A DNA stretch of 64,000 bases from Variovorax sp. V93. Lineage in GTDB: Bacteria; Pseudomonadota; Gammaproteobacteria; Burkholderiales; Burkholderiaceae_C. Below, piece by piece: positions 8,906 through 18,065 of this stretch (the stretch's first letter is position 1; each line of letters starts with the position of its first letter). The notes beneath the pieces were generated by a model. That model was not told where the DNA came from and did not search any database. It was given only the letters and a program-made list of their open reading frames with translations. The position numbers were made by a program, and so were the translations under genes. The stretch covers positions 3,162,001 through 3,226,000 of the forward strand of contig NZ_AP028669.1 of assembly GCF_041154485.1 (NCBI RefSeq), read 5' to 3'.

Positions 8906-9174
8906 GATGGCGGGCACAAAACCCATGCCATCGTTTCGCGCGACCGGAAGTCAATGGTTCCTGCCGTGCTGGCAGCAAGAGATTGCCGCCATGGATCCTC
9001 CATCGTTCCGACCCTTGACTTGCACCTCGGGCCGTAGGATTTCGGAAAACCGCCTGAGAACTCAGGCGTGTTCAGATTAGGCGCCGCACCCTTGCATTGC
9101 AATGCCGTCTTTCAAGGGTTTTCCCTTAGATTTTGTTTAAATGTGTAATCACATAAGGGAATAGGCTCTTATAC

Positions 9175-9202
9175 TTGACCGGGTATTTAGCCGCGCTAGA
9201 AT
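9175..9202 (+). promoter_or_regulatory. Sigma-70 promoter of transglycosylase gene
   Basis: TTGACC (9175-9180) and TAGAAT (9197-9202) with a 16-base spacer match the consensus well and sit in the only AT-rich part of this intergenic region. Transcription would begin near 9209. Confidence 0.65.
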
Positions 9203-9401
9203 CCCGCCTGCCCCTGGCTGCCCCAGACCCAGCAGGGGCCACCTGAATCCGCTGCCGAGTTCCCCCGGCTTGATCAGGCCACCGCGCTCCTACCCTACAC
9301 CTCCATGCGCGGAGCCTGATTCGTACCAATCCAAGCGCCGCTGCCTTCATCCATCGCCTCACCGGCGCTGCGACCCAGGTGCCGCACAGAAAGGAAGAGC
9401 G

Positions 9402-10265
9402 ATGAACAAGGCGTTTGATGCCACGGCCCGCGGGCTGAGGACCTTTGTGTCCGACGTGGCAGACGGCTTTTTTGAAATCACCCACAACGGGTTTGCACTG
9501 GTCGGCCTGGCCATCGTGTTCGCGGCCCTCGCCCTGGTCGCGCGGCCCGATCTGCGCAAGACCGGCGAGGAACAGCTCATGGGCTGGCTGCAGTCGCGCA
9601 AGCCCGCGCCTGAAGCCACCGACCTGGAGCCGACCGCCATCGTGCGCACCACGGCCGCGAGCCCCGGCGACCTGCCCAAGCAGCAGGCCGCCGTGGCCTA
9701 TTGGCTCAGCAAGAAGTACCGCGTGGCGGCCGAACCGCTGAGCGTGCTGGTTGCAGAGGCCTACCACCTCGGCAAGCGCACCAAGCTCGACCCGACGCTG
9801 ATCCTGGCCATCATGGCCGTCGAATCGAGCTTCAACCCCTTTGCCCAGAGCCAGGTGGGCGCCCAGGGCCTGATGCAGGTAATGACGCGCGTGCACGGCG
9901 ACAAGTACGAAAGCGCGGGCGGCACGCTCACCGCCTTCGACCCCGTGACCAACATGCGCGTCGGCGTGAAGGTGCTGCAGGAATGCATCGCCCGCGCCGG
10001 ATCGCTCGAAGGCGGCCTGCGCTACTACGTGGGCGCCGCCAACCTCGAGGACGACGGGGGCTACGCAGGCAAGGTCATGGCCGAGCACGAACGGCTGGTG
10101 CAGGTGGCCAACGGCCGCAATCCGCCAACGATGGCAACGCCCGCGGCGCCGGTCGTGCGGGCGCAGGCCCAGCCGATCCCGGTTGCCGTGCCGCCCAAGC
10201 CGCAACAGGCGGCCGAGCCGGCCGCGGACCCGCAGAAAGTGGCCCTGCTGTCGGGCGTTTCCTGA
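9402..10265 (+). CDS. Lytic transglycosylase, SLT domain
   Basis: A 287-residue protein with one N-terminal membrane segment (about residues 26-46, FALVGLAIVFAALALVA) and a soluble lysozyme-like SLT domain at about residues 110-235. The catalytic glutamate is probably E141 in the motif MAVESSFNPFAQS, followed by the conserved GAQGLMQVM. It should cleave peptidoglycan glycan strands with formation of 1,6-anhydro-muramic acid ends, in the periplasm. The C-terminal 45 residues are Pro/Ala-rich. The ATG at 9402 has a good Shine-Dalgarno (AAGGAAGAG); an upstream in-frame start at 9270 would remove the sensible membrane topology. It is not linked to another cell-wall gene here. Confidence 0.88.
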   Translation: MNKAFDATARGLRTFVSDVADGFFEITHNGFALVGLAIVFAALALVARPDLRKTGEEQLMGWLQSRKPAPEATDLEPTAIVRTTAASPGDLPKQQAAVAYWLSKKYRVAAEPLSVLVAEAYHLGKRTKLDPTLILAIMAVESSFNPFAQSQVGAQGLMQVMTRVHGDKYESAGGTLTAFDPVTNMRVGVKVLQECIARAGSLEGGLRYYVGAANLEDDGGYAGKVMAEHERLVQVANGRNPPTMATPAAPVVRAQAQPIPVAVPPKPQQAAEPAADPQKVALLSGVS

Positions 10266-10288
10266 GCCCCTGCGCTACACTCCACCCC

Positions 10289-10405
10289 GTACGCGACTGG
10301 CGATAGGCGCAGCACCCCGCAAGGTGCCCTGCGCTGACGTGGAATACCACTGGGAAGCGTGCCGCCTGGCATCCATTCAGGCGTTCAGCCGTTCGCCTGG
10401 GCAGC
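10289..10405 (+). ncRNA. ZTP riboswitch (pfl motif) upstream of glyA
   Basis: The two halves of the ZTP/ZMP aptamer are plain. GCGACTGGCG (10293-10302) is followed by GTGGAATACCAC (10339-10350), TGGGAAGCGTGCCGCC (10351-10366) and, after a variable linker, the pseudoknot strand CGCCTGGGCA (10394-10403). In the known class these elements sense the folate-stress alarmone ZTP and switch on purine and one-carbon genes, and glyA is a typical target in Burkholderiales. A hairpin CCTTGTT / AACAAGG (10406-10428) follows directly and probably belongs to the expression platform. Because no U-run follows it and the Shine-Dalgarno (AAAGGA) is just downstream, control at translation or by alternative pairing is possible. 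The transcription start lies upstream of about 10285; I could not fix it. Confidence 0.92.
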
Positions 10406-10450
10406 CCTTGTTTGGTTGAAGAACAAGGACCTCGTCTTCAAAGGACTGCC

Positions 10451-11695
10451 ATGTACCACCGCAACATCCTGGTCGAACAGACCGATCCTGAAATCTGGGC
10501 TGCCATCCAGGCCGAAAACGCGCGCCAGGAACACCACATCGAGCTGATCGCGAGTGAGAACTACGCCTCGCCGGCCGTCATGGCCGCCCAGGGCTCGCAG
10601 CTCACCAACAAGTACGCCGAAGGCTACCCGGGCAAGCGCTACTACGGCGGCTGCGAGCACGTCGACGTGGCCGAGCAACTGGCCATCGACCGCATCAAGC
10701 AGATCTTCGGCGCCGACGCCGCCAACGTGCAGCCGCACTGCGGCGCCTCGGCCAACGAGGCCGTCATGCTGGCCTTCCTGAAGCCCGGCGACACCATCAT
10801 GGGCATGAGCCTGGCCGAAGGCGGCCACCTGACGCACGGCATGCCGCTGAACATGAGCGGCAAGTGGTTCAACGTGGTGAGCTACGGCCTGGACGCCAAC
10901 GAGGCCATCGACTACGACGCGATGGAGCGCAAGGCGCACGAGCACATGCCCAAGCTGATCATCGCGGGCGCCTCGGCCTACTCGCTGCGCATCGACTTCG
11001 AGCGCTTCGCCAAGGTGGCCAAGGACGTGGGCGCGATCTTCATGGTCGACATCGCCCACTACGCCGGCCTGGTGGCCGCGGGCGTGTACCCCAACCCGGT
11101 GCCGCACGCCGACGTGGTCACCTCCACCACCCACAAGAGCCTGCGCGGCCCGCGCGGCGGCATCATCCTGATGAAGTCGCAGCATGAGAAAGCCATCAAC
11201 AGCGCGATCTTCCCGGGCCTGCAGGGCGGCCCGCTGATGCACGTGATCGCCGCCAAGGCCGTGGCGTTCAAGGAAGCCATGTCGCCCGAGTTCAAGGCCT
11301 ACCAGCAGCAGGTGGTCAAGAACGCCCAGATCGTGGCCGACACGCTCACCAAGCGCGGCCTGCGCATCGTGAGCGGGCGCACCGAAAGCCACGTGATGCT
11401 GGTCGACCTGCGCGCCAAGGGCATCACCGGCAAGGAAGCCGAAGCCGTGCTGGGCAGCGCCCACATGACGATCAACAAGAACGCGATCCCCAACGACCCT
11501 GAAAAGCCGATGGTCACCAGCGGCGTGCGCATCGGCACCCCCGCCATGACCACGCGCGGCTTCAAGGACGAAGAGGCGCGCATCACCGCGAACCTGATCG
11601 CCGACGTGCTCGAGAACCCGCGCGACGCCGCCAACATCGACGCGGTCCGCGCCAAGGTGCACGCGCTGACGAGCCGGTTCCCGGTCTACCGCTGA
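10451..11695 (+). CDS. glyA: Serine hydroxymethyltransferase
   Basis: A 414-residue, full-length GlyA. It interconverts serine plus tetrahydrofolate with glycine plus 5,10-methylene-tetrahydrofolate, the main source of one-carbon units, in the cytoplasm with PLP. Visible hallmarks are the N-terminal [13 protein letters not shown] motif, the substrate-loop segment [16 protein letters not shown], and the PLP-lysine segment [14 protein letters not shown]. The ATG at 10451 is preceded by AAAGGA; frames starting further upstream would run into the riboswitch. Expression is probably governed by the ZTP riboswitch just before it. nrdR follows after 19 bases in the same direction and may be co-transcribed. 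Confidence 0.97.
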   Translation: MYHRNILVEQTDPEIWAAIQAENARQEHHIELIASENYASPAVMAAQGSQLTNKYAEGYPGKRYYGGCEHVDVAEQLAIDRIKQIFGADAANVQPHCGASANEAVMLAFLKPGDTIMGMSLAEGGHLTHGMPLNMSGKWFNVVSYGLDANEAIDYDAMERKAHEHMPKLIIAGASAYSLRIDFERFAKVAKDVGAIFMVDIAHYAGLVAAGVYPNPVPHADVVTSTTHKSLRGPRGGIILMKSQHEKAINSAIFPGLQGGPLMHVIAAKAVAFKEAMSPEFKAYQQQVVKNAQIVADTLTKRGLRIVSGRTESHVMLVDLRAKGITGKEAEAVLGSAHMTINKNAIPNDPEKPMVTSGVRIGTPAMTTRGFKDEEARITANLIADVLENPRDAANIDAVRAKVHALTSRFPVYR

Positions 11696-11714
11696 TCCCG
11701 CAAGAAGTGGCCGC

Positions 11715-12158
11715 ATGAAATGCCCTTTTTGCGGTCATCTCGAAACGCAGGTCGTCGAGACCCGCGTTTCGGAAGACGCCGACTTCGTGCGCAGGCGCCG
11801 CCAGTGCAGCGCCTGCGACAAGCGCTTCACCACCTATGAGCGGCCCGACGTCAACTTTCCGGTGGTCGTCAAGAAGGACGGCAGCCGCGCCGACTTCGAA
11901 TCGGGCAAGGTCCGCGCCTCGATGATGCTGGCGCTGCGCAAGCGGCCGGTCAGCATCGAGCAGATCGACAACGCCCTGCTGCGCATCGAGCAGAAGCTCC
12001 TGGCCAGCGGCCTGCGCGAAATCGATTCGACCAAGGTGGGCGAACTCGTGATGCGTGAGCTCAAGAAGCTCGACAAGGTGGCCTACGTGCGCTTTGCCTC
12101 GGTGTACCGCAGCTTCGAGGACGTGGACGAGTTCCGGCAGCTGCTGCGGGACATCTGA
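11715..12158 (+). CDS. nrdR: Transcriptional repressor of ribonucleotide reductase genes
   Basis: A 147-residue NrdR. The N-terminal zinc ribbon has C3-x2-C6 and C31-x2-C34, followed by the Arg-rich [13 protein letters not shown] region, and residues about 49-139 form the ATP-cone domain that senses ATP/dATP. NrdR binds NrdR boxes in front of nrd promoters and represses when dATP is high. No nrd gene is in the window. The glyA-nrdR order is common in proteobacteria and links one-carbon and deoxynucleotide supply. It ends 12 bases from the convergent end of the pilin operon, with no clear terminator between them. Confidence 0.96.
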   Translation: MKCPFCGHLETQVVETRVSEDADFVRRRRQCSACDKRFTTYERPDVNFPVVVKKDGSRADFESGKVRASMMLALRKRPVSIEQIDNALLRIEQKLLASGLREIDSTKVGELVMRELKKLDKVAYVRFASVYRSFEDVDEFRQLLRDI

Positions 12159-12170
12159 AGAGCCGCGCGC

Positions 12171-12635
12171 TCAGCGGTTCCAGCAGGCCTGCACCAACGC
12201 ATTCGAAGCGCTGGTCTGGCCGGCCGCCAGCTTGACGCCCTGCTGGTTCACCGTGAGCGTTCCGCACTCGTCGGCTTTCGATGCGCCCTGAGGCACGGCT
12301 TGCAGCGTGTAGGTGGTTGCCGTTCTTGCGGCGTAGCCGATGGCGTAGTTCGCCGTGCCGGACGATGGCGCCTGCTGCAGCCCGGCCGGCAGCGGGACGG
12401 TCGCAGGTGGATATTGCCCGCTGGCCGTCAGGTAGCGCTCGGTCCATTGGGCCGCCTGCAGCAGTTGCTGCTTGGCATCGGCCCGCTTGGCCCGCTGCAC
12501 ATAGCGCGTGTAGCTCGGATAGGCAATCGCGGCCAGGATGGCAATCACCGCCGCCACGATCATGAGTTCGACCAGCGTGAAGCCGCGCGGGCGAATCCGC
12601 TCCTTGCGGGCCTGCATTTCAGGATATATGTTCAT
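12171..12635 (-). CDS. pilE: Type IV pilin-like protein PilE
   Basis: A 154-residue prepilin with a basic leader ending in G and the class III cleavage/methylation motif FTLVELMIVAAVIAILA (Phe+1 and Glu+5 present). The mature part is a short globular pilin domain with two cysteines near the C-terminus (DECGTL and QACWNR) that could form the D-loop disulfide. It is the last gene of the minor-pilin operon, following pilY1 by six bases. By position it is the PilE-like minor pilin that helps prime pilus assembly; it is unlikely to be the major subunit. An alternative start, MQARKERIRPRG, seven codons in, gives a more usual leader length. Confidence 0.88.
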   Translation of the reverse strand: MNIYPEMQARKERIRPRGFTLVELMIVAAVIAILAAIAYPSYTRYVQRAKRADAKQQLLQAAQWTERYLTASGQYPPATVPLPAGLQQAPSSGTANYAIGYAARTATTYTLQAVPQGASKADECGTLTVNQQGVKLAAGQTSASNALVQACWNR

Positions 12636-12641
12636 GCGGCC

Positions 12642-15600
12642 TCAATTCCACGAGATCAGGTTGCGCCAGCCGAAGCGGCGCACGGCTTGCGGCAGCTCGG
12701 TCTCGTTGCAGCCGCCGGCCGCATTGCAGATCACGTGCTTGCCTTTTTCCGCGGCGTTCTGCGGCCGAAAGACGATGTCGTCCCGGCCCGAGTGGTTGCG
12801 GAAGCCGAGATAGCCGCCCAGCGCGCTGGTGGACCCGTTGTAGGCGATGCCGTCGGGGACGACGCCGCTGAAGAAGTCGATCACCATCGACCAGCCGTCG
12901 TCGCTGGTGCCCGGCGCGCAGTCGAGCGAATTGCTCGCCGAGCCGGGAATGGTGGACGAGAACAGGCCCGCGCTGCCGCTCAGCGCGTCGCCCGGGTAGA
13001 CGATGCGCTCGCCGGCGGTTCCCAGTTCCAGGTACCAGCCGCGCTTGCCGCCTGAGCCGCTGTAGCTCACGCCGTGGCTCGACGCGGTGCGGAATTCCAC
13101 GTCGCCTTCCTTCACCGTGCCGGCGCCGATGGTCTGCGCCACCAGGTCGGCCAGCACCGCGGTGCCCGTGCTGCCGTTGGCGCGGTCCCAGACGCCGTAC
13201 AGGTACTGCCTGGCGCTGCTGCTTTCGTCGCCGGCGGCAAACAGCCGGCCGGTGCCGAACATCACCATGTAGCCGCCGCGCGGATGGTCGGCGACCAGCG
13301 GCGCGGCCGTGATCGGCTGCGTGGCGCCGGCGGCGAACAGCGGCGTGCCGTCCAGGCTCGATGCTGCAGTGCCGGAGCCCAAGGTAGCCTTCCAGTCGCT
13401 GCTCTTGCCGCTGCTCAGGTCGAACTTCCAGAGGTTGCCGAGCAGGTCGCCGGCATAGACGTAGTCGACCTTGCCGTCGCCGTTGCTGTCCACCACCTGC
13501 GGCGCCGAGAGCCCGTTGCCGGTGCCGGTGGCCTGCGTGGCGGGCGCGGGGATCTTCAGCACGGACTTGTCGCCGTCGAGGTATTGGATCCACAGCATCG
13601 CCTTCTCGCTCGTGCTGTTGTAGCCGTTGCCCAGGATCACGGCCCGGCGGCCGTTGTTGAGCGGCGCCACCTGCAGCGCGCGCCTGGAAAAGGAATCGAG
13701 CACGGGTTGCTGGAACTGGTGGCCGAGGTCGTCGTCGGCGAGCGCAGTCGTGTCGATCACGGCCACGTCGGCGGCATGGGTCTCGCCGATGTTCTCGGGC
13801 TTGGTGACGTCGAGCACGAAGTAGCCCTTGCCGCCCGCCCCCAGCGTGCCCACGAGGAAGGACTTCCACAGCTTCGCCTTCTCGGTGTCGGTGGCCATGG
13901 CGTCGGCGGCCGAACCCATGTAGATGTCGGCCACGAAGGGGCTGCCGTCGACGTAGTACCTGTGCGAGTAGGTGCTCTCGCTGAGCTTCTTGAGCTGGGG
14001 CGCCGCCGCCGTGCCAAAGACGCCTTCGGGCACATAGGCGAACGCCTCCTGGCCAGTGCCGGCGTTGAACGCGTGCAGCATGCCGTCGTTGGCGCCGACA
14101 TAGACCATCGGCTTGCGGTCGATGGTCGAGGCGAACGCGGCGTAGCCGTCATGGGTGAAGCCGCTGCTGGGCTTGCCCGTGTACCAGACGCTGGAGCCCA
14201 CGATGTCGCCCAGCACGTGGCCGCGCCTGCGCAGGCCGAGGCCGGTGCCCTCGTTGCTGCGGTCGCCGCGAAGAAAGTCGAGCACGCCCTGCCCGAGGGC
14301 GGTGCTTGCCGTGTCGGTGCCGGTGCCGCCCTTGAGCGCCGCCTTCTGCGCGTCGCTCAGGTTGGCCCATCGGAACGGCACGCCGGCACCGGCGGCCGCG
14401 GCGCTGGTGGGCGTTGCCGCGGCGGTGCCCGAGAAGCTCAGCACCTTGCGATCGCTGTCGTGCGCGCCGGCCTTTGCCATGCGCGCATCGAGCAGTTCGC
14501 GCGCCGACCACGCGGGCGTGGCGGCCAGCTTGCCGTTGCTGCCGAACGGCGTGGCCGTCAGCTTGCCCGACCAGTCGGCCGTGTCGTAGCCGGCCTGGTA
14601 GGCCGAGGTAGCGCTCGATATCCTGCTGCCGCTGGCCGAGATCGAGGTCAGCGGGGTGCTGGTGTTGAACAGGATCTGCGAGAGGATCGATCGGAAGGCA
14701 TCGCCGAGGGCCTGCGCGTTCGCGGCCGGTGTGAAGGTGCCCCGGCTGTTGAGCGCGGCGTGCCAGAGGTCCATGCGCACGGCGGAGGCATTGTCGGCGA
14801 GCTCGTGGTAGTAGCCATAGGCGCCGCTTGCGGAATACCATCCTCCGTTCGCCGCCAAGGTGCTCGCCAGCGGATCCTTCCAGGCGATCGAGCCATCGGC
14901 CAAGCGCGCATAGTCCCCGCTGTAGGTCGGCTGCGGCGCATTCGCCGAGATGGCCGGCGTGCCCGTCCACGACGAGGCAGCGCCAAAGCCGATGGTGTAG
15001 GTGCTCAGGTGCTGCCAGGTGGCGGGATCGTTCTTGGGATTCCAGTACTCGGGAACCGTCGCCGTTCCCACGGTCACGTCGCCGGGCTCTGCAACGACCT
15101 TCTTGAGGTTGTTCGACACGGCGGGTTGCAGGTCGCTGGCCCAGTAGTGAAATGCCATGTCGGCCAGCGTCGGGCGGTATTCCGCCGTCGGCCACCAGCC
15201 GGAGCCGTCGTTCTTCCAGCTGAGGCTGCTGTTGACCGCCCCTGCATCGTCCTTGAAGGGTGCACGCGGCACGTAGGCCGTGGCATCGGGCAAGGCGCGG
15301 CTCGCTCCGTCCGCATTGCCGATGGCAGGCATGCCGAGTGCCGCGGGGTCGGGGTTGAATCCAAACAGGTTGTAGTCGCCGTCGGTCATGAAGATGTGGA
15401 AAGACTTGCGGCAGCTCGACTGGGTCGCGCCTTCCACCCCCGGGTCATCCGAATAGGGATTGAACTGGCCCATCGTCTTCATGTATTCGCCGGCGCGGGT
15501 CATCATGGCGTGCAAGGGTGTTCCGCCGGCCGCGGCCAGGGCATCGACCCAGCTCATGAAGTTGGCGCGATGCGTGTCATCGAGCGAACGCATCAGGTTC

Positions 15601-16028
15601 GCATTGGCCCGGCCATTGACGAGGCAACTGCCGGCTTGGTAGGCGCCCGCGGCGGTGTCGCCGAAGAAGCCGACGCAGCTGCCAACCTTGTTGTTGTTCA
15701 TCGCCTGCCAGGAAAGGCGGATCCGGTCGTTGGGAATGTTGGCCGCCGAGAAGTTGTCCCTGAGCGCGGTCTTCAGCGCTTCCAGCCGCGTGGGTGTTCC
15801 GGCTGGCGGTGCCGAGCTTCCATCCGACGCCCGCGACGACCACGCCATGCTGCCCGAGTTGTCGACCGACACGATCACGTTCGGCGCGGGCTCCTTGACC
15901 GCCGTGTTGCGCGGCGCCTGGGCCAGCGGATATTGCGCAGCGTGCCCGGCGGCCTGCGCCAGCACCAGGCTGCACAGCACGGCGCTCCTCGAAAACCTGT
16001 GGATGCTCATCTCGATTTTTCTTGCCAT
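12642..16028 (-). CDS. pilY1: Pilus tip adhesin/assembly factor PilY1
   Basis: About 1128 residues. The N-terminus has a signal peptide (SIHRFSRSAVLCSLVLAQAA, cleavage near AAQYP), then a von Willebrand A-like region whose metal site D56-N-S58-G-S60 is intact. The C-terminal half, about residues 560-1100, is the PilY1 beta-propeller with a calcium loop D847-S-N-G-D851-G-K-V-D855, which in Pseudomonas PilY1 controls pilus extension and retraction. The protein acts at the pilus tip and outer surface in adhesion, twitching and surface sensing. The ATG at 16028 is used because GGAAAGTGA precedes it; it begins two bases after the pilX stop. Full-length compared with the family (1000-1200). Confidence 0.92.
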   Translation of the reverse strand: MARKIEMSIHRFSRSAVLCSLVLAQAAGHAAQYPLAQAPRNTAVKEPAPNVIVSVDNSGSMAWSSRASDGSSAPPAGTPTRLEALKTALRDNFSAANIPNDRIRLSWQAMNNNKVGSCVGFFGDTAAGAYQAGSCLVNGRANANLMRSLDDTHRANFMSWVDALAAAGGTPLHAMMTRAGEYMKTMGQFNPYSDDPGVEGATQSSCRKSFHIFMTDGDYNLFGFNPDPAALGMPAIGNADGASRALPDATAYVPRAPFKDDAGAVNSSLSWKNDGSGWWPTAEYRPTLADMAFHYWASDLQPAVSNNLKKVVAEPGDVTVGTATVPEYWNPKNDPATWQHLSTYTIGFGAASSWTGTPAISANAPQPTYSGDYARLADGSIAWKDPLASTLAANGGWYSASGAYGYYHELADNASAVRMDLWHAALNSRGTFTPAANAQALGDAFRSILSQILFNTSTPLTSISASGSRISSATSAYQAGYDTADWSGKLTATPFGSNGKLAATPAWSARELLDARMAKAGAHDSDRKVLSFSGTAAATPTSAAAAGAGVPFRWANLSDAQKAALKGGTGTDTASTALGQGVLDFLRGDRSNEGTGLGLRRRGHVLGDIVGSSVWYTGKPSSGFTHDGYAAFASTIDRKPMVYVGANDGMLHAFNAGTGQEAFAYVPEGVFGTAAAPQLKKLSESTYSHRYYVDGSPFVADIYMGSAADAMATDTEKAKLWKSFLVGTLGAGGKGYFVLDVTKPENIGETHAADVAVIDTTALADDDLGHQFQQPVLDSFSRRALQVAPLNNGRRAVILGNGYNSTSEKAMLWIQYLDGDKSVLKIPAPATQATGTGNGLSAPQVVDSNGDGKVDYVYAGDLLGNLWKFDLSSGKSSDWKATLGSGTAASSLDGTPLFAAGATQPITAAPLVADHPRGGYMVMFGTGRLFAAGDESSSARQYLYGVWDRANGSTGTAVLADLVAQTIGAGTVKEGDVEFRTASSHGVSYSGSGGKRGWYLELGTAGERIVYPGDALSGSAGLFSSTIPGSASNSLDCAPGTSDDGWSMVIDFFSGVVPDGIAYNGSTSALGGYLGFRNHSGRDDIVFRPQNAAEKGKHVICNAAGGCNETELPQAVRRFGWRNLISWN

Positions 16029-16030
16029 GC

Positions 16031-16717
16031 TCAATTCACTTTCCTGACCGCGGCCGGGTCGAAGGACATCTGCAACAGGACCCGCGTGCCGCCGCCCGTG
16101 CCGGCCGTGCGCGCGCCGGTGGAGAGCGCAGTGATCCGGTACAGCGGCTCGTCACTCCGGGGACGGTCGATCACCTCGATCCAGTACCTGGCGCTGGCCA
16201 GGGCCGGATTGCCAGCCGTCGGCGCGCCCGTGAATCGACCATAGGCGGCGTACTGGTCCACGTACGCGGCACGGGTCCAGAACCGGTAGGCCTCGCTGCC
16301 CGAAGCAGCGCCCACGGAGTCCGTCCCGGCGAAGTAGCAGATGCCACGCTCGCAGCTGTTGGCGCCCTTTCCCACGTAGGCGGTGACCCAGCCGGTATCC
16401 CGATCGGGAAAGACGCGGCTGTCCGCGGCCTTGCGGCAAGGCGAGTCCACGAGCGCAGAACACGCCACGTAGGTCTGCGTCGCAGCATCGAAGGCCAGTT
16501 GCCGGATGTCGCGCTCGGCATCCAGCAGCGCGGCTTCGGCGGCTTCGAAGGCGCGCTGGTAGTCGCGCTGGTTGCCCGCCATCGATTCGAGCAGTTGGGC
16601 CGTCCGCGCACCGCCCACCGCGAGCAGCGCCGAGAGCAGCAGCATGATGAGCACGATGAACAGCGAGAACCCGCGCTGCTGCGCCGCGCATCTGCCGGGG
16701 ACCTGAATGTGTTTCAT
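16031..16717 (-). CDS. pilX: Minor pilin PilX
   Basis: A 228-residue PilX-type protein. After a leader ending QQRG it has a hydrophobic N-terminal helix beginning FSLFIVLIMLLLSALLAVGG, as in the PilX_N family, in which Glu+5 is replaced by an aliphatic residue. The rest is a globular domain with several cysteines. PilX is a minor pilin that, with PilV, PilW, FimT and PilY1, forms the priming complex at the pilus tip. The ATG at 16717 overlaps the pilW stop as ATGA, so translation is probably coupled. The absence of Glu+5 is normal for PilX and GspK-like tip subunits. Confidence 0.88.
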   Translation of the reverse strand: MKHIQVPGRCAAQQRGFSLFIVLIMLLLSALLAVGGARTAQLLESMAGNQRDYQRAFEAAEAALLDAERDIRQLAFDAATQTYVACSALVDSPCRKAADSRVFPDRDTGWVTAYVGKGANSCERGICYFAGTDSVGAASGSEAYRFWTRAAYVDQYAAYGRFTGAPTAGNPALASARYWIEVIDRPRSDEPLYRITALSTGARTAGTGGGTRVLLQMSFDPAAVRKVN

Positions 16718-17517
16718 AGGTTCCGCAGTGCGAACACCGCCGTGTAGACGCGGCGCAGCCTGCCGTCGCTGCTGGTCCGCGACGAGCCATCGCAATCGAC
16801 GTAGCTGCCGCCCGGGTTGCTCCTGGAAGTACCCGCAAGCTGCAGGCACACGCGCACCGTTCGAACCTGATCGAAGCTCGCGACGTTCGCGGCCGTCACG
16901 TAGCGCACCACCCGCTCGGCTCCGGCATCGCCGATGCCGTACATGACGTCGAAGCGTTCGACGCCGTCGATGATCGGCTTTGGCGTGGTATTGCCACTGC
17001 CCATGCACCGCAAGGTGCCGTTGACCACGTAGAACTCGCTGGTGATCAGGCGCACGTTCGCGGGATCCGCGGGATTGCCGGGGGTGTACGCTGCGCCCGC
17101 CGAACTCTTGGCCACCTGGCCGAGGCAGTCGTGGAAGAAATCCGGGTTCGGCGCATAGCCGACCTTCAGCGTGTCGTTCACCGAACCGGCGGCCGCCTCC
17201 TGCCCCTTGATCGCGAAGAAGGCCGGCTCGCTCCCGAGCTTGGTGTCCGCATTGACGTCGAAGTAGTACAGCGGCCCGGTGGCATCGATCGGAAAGTAGC
17301 CGGCCTGCCGGATCTGCTGCCCGAGCAGCCTGAATGCCAGCGCCGACGACTGGTGCAGCGCATTGACGTCATCACCCATCATGGCGGTGCTGCGCGTGCC
17401 GAGCATGCTGGCCATCGCAGCCAGCACCACCAGCATGCCGATGATCAGCGCGACGAGGATCTCGACCAGCGTGAAGCCGGCCTGGCGCAGGCGGTGAGAG
17501 AAGGCTTTGTTGTTCAT
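16714..17517 (-). CDS. pilW: Minor pilin PilW
   Basis: A 267-residue PilW-type prepilin. The leader ends RQAG and is followed by FTLVEILVALIIGMLVVLAA with Glu+5 present. The globular part contains the PilW features seen in this family (a YYFDVNADTKLG segment and the conserved region GVERFDVMYGIGD). It acts in the inner-membrane priming complex of the type IV pilus. The start (ATG 17517) overlaps the pilV stop by four bases and its own stop overlaps the pilX start in the same way. Confidence 0.9.
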   Translation of the reverse strand: MNNKAFSHRLRQAGFTLVEILVALIIGMLVVLAAMASMLGTRSTAMMGDDVNALHQSSALAFRLLGQQIRQAGYFPIDATGPLYYFDVNADTKLGSEPAFFAIKGQEAAAGSVNDTLKVGYAPNPDFFHDCLGQVAKSSAGAAYTPGNPADPANVRLITSEFYVVNGTLRCMGSGNTTPKPIIDGVERFDVMYGIGDAGAERVVRYVTAANVASFDQVRTVRVCLQLAGTSRSNPGGSYVDCDGSSRTSSDGRLRRVYTAVFALRNL

Positions 17518-18065
17518 GGCTGTGGCACCGCGACGATGGCTTCCAGGCAGGCCTTGCCGGTCGGGCAGCTCCAGGCCGAATCCGGTGCGATCGGGTTGAC
17601 TGCAGCAGGCTCTTCCCAGGCGATGTGCACGAACAGCAGGCCGCCGGCGGCCTTGCTGCTCTGCACGTCGGCCACGCCGCCCGGCAATGCACTCGCCACC
17701 CGCTGCTTCCAGGTCCACAGATCGTGGGCCGCCAGCTGAGCGGCGGTGCAACTGGCCTTGGCCCCTGCGCACGCGGGGGTGGGCGCGGTGGCGTTCGCCG
17801 CCGTCCAGCCGGCCACATAGGGGCTGGCGGACGCGGCGCCGCTCACGGGATTCGCACGGATGCGATCGACCATGTCGCCGGCCAACTGCGCAGCGATGTT
17901 CTGGTTGCTCGCGCCCACGCTGTCGGAGAGCACACGCAACTGGAGGCCGGCCAGCGCGAGCAGGCCGAACGAGAGCACGAGGATGGCCACCAGGGCCTCG
18001 ATCATCGAGAAGCCCGCCTGACCCCTGCGCAGCTTGCGTGGCTCGCGAATCAGGGCGCTCAGCAC
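17514..18065 (-). CDS. pilV: Minor pilin PilV
   Basis: A 183-residue PilV-type prepilin, starting at a GTG that overlaps the fimT stop. The leader ends GQAG and the helix begins FSMIEALVAILVLSFGLLALAG with Glu+5. The mature domain carries the usual PilV pattern QLAGDMVDRIRANP and a cluster of four cysteines. PilV pairs with PilW, PilX and PilY1 in pilus priming. Longer frames upstream only extend through fimT and are not credible. The GTG start gives an 18-residue leader, usual for this family. Confidence 0.88.
   Translation of the reverse strand: MLSALIREPRKLRRGQAGFSMIEALVAILVLSFGLLALAGLQLRVLSDSVGASNQNIAAQLAGDMVDRIRANPVSGAASASPYVAGWTAANATAPTPACAGAKASCTAAQLAAHDLWTWKQRVASALPGGVADVQSSKAAGGLLFVHIAWEEPAAVNPIAPDSAWSCPTGKACLEAIVAVPQP

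Larger units (their letters stand above)
8825..9401. other. 577-base divergent intergenic region
   Basis: No convincing gene is seen. It separates the divergent DUF748 and transglycosylase genes and holds several regulatory-looking elements: a hairpin with a T-rich tail on the minus strand (8867-8905), a perfect 7-bp hairpin CGCCTGA-GAAC-TCAGGCG (9051-9068), a perfect 12-base palindrome GCATTGCAATGC (9094-9105), an AT-rich stretch (about 9120-9195) and a good sigma-70 promoter (9175-9202). The leader of the transglycosylase mRNA would be about 190 bases. Confidence 0.6.

Noticed and set aside
13074..16244. Long open frame on the plus strand opposite pilY1 and pilX
   Set aside because: It has no recognisable domain, and the minus strand carries a signal peptide, metal sites and pilin motifs in correct order.
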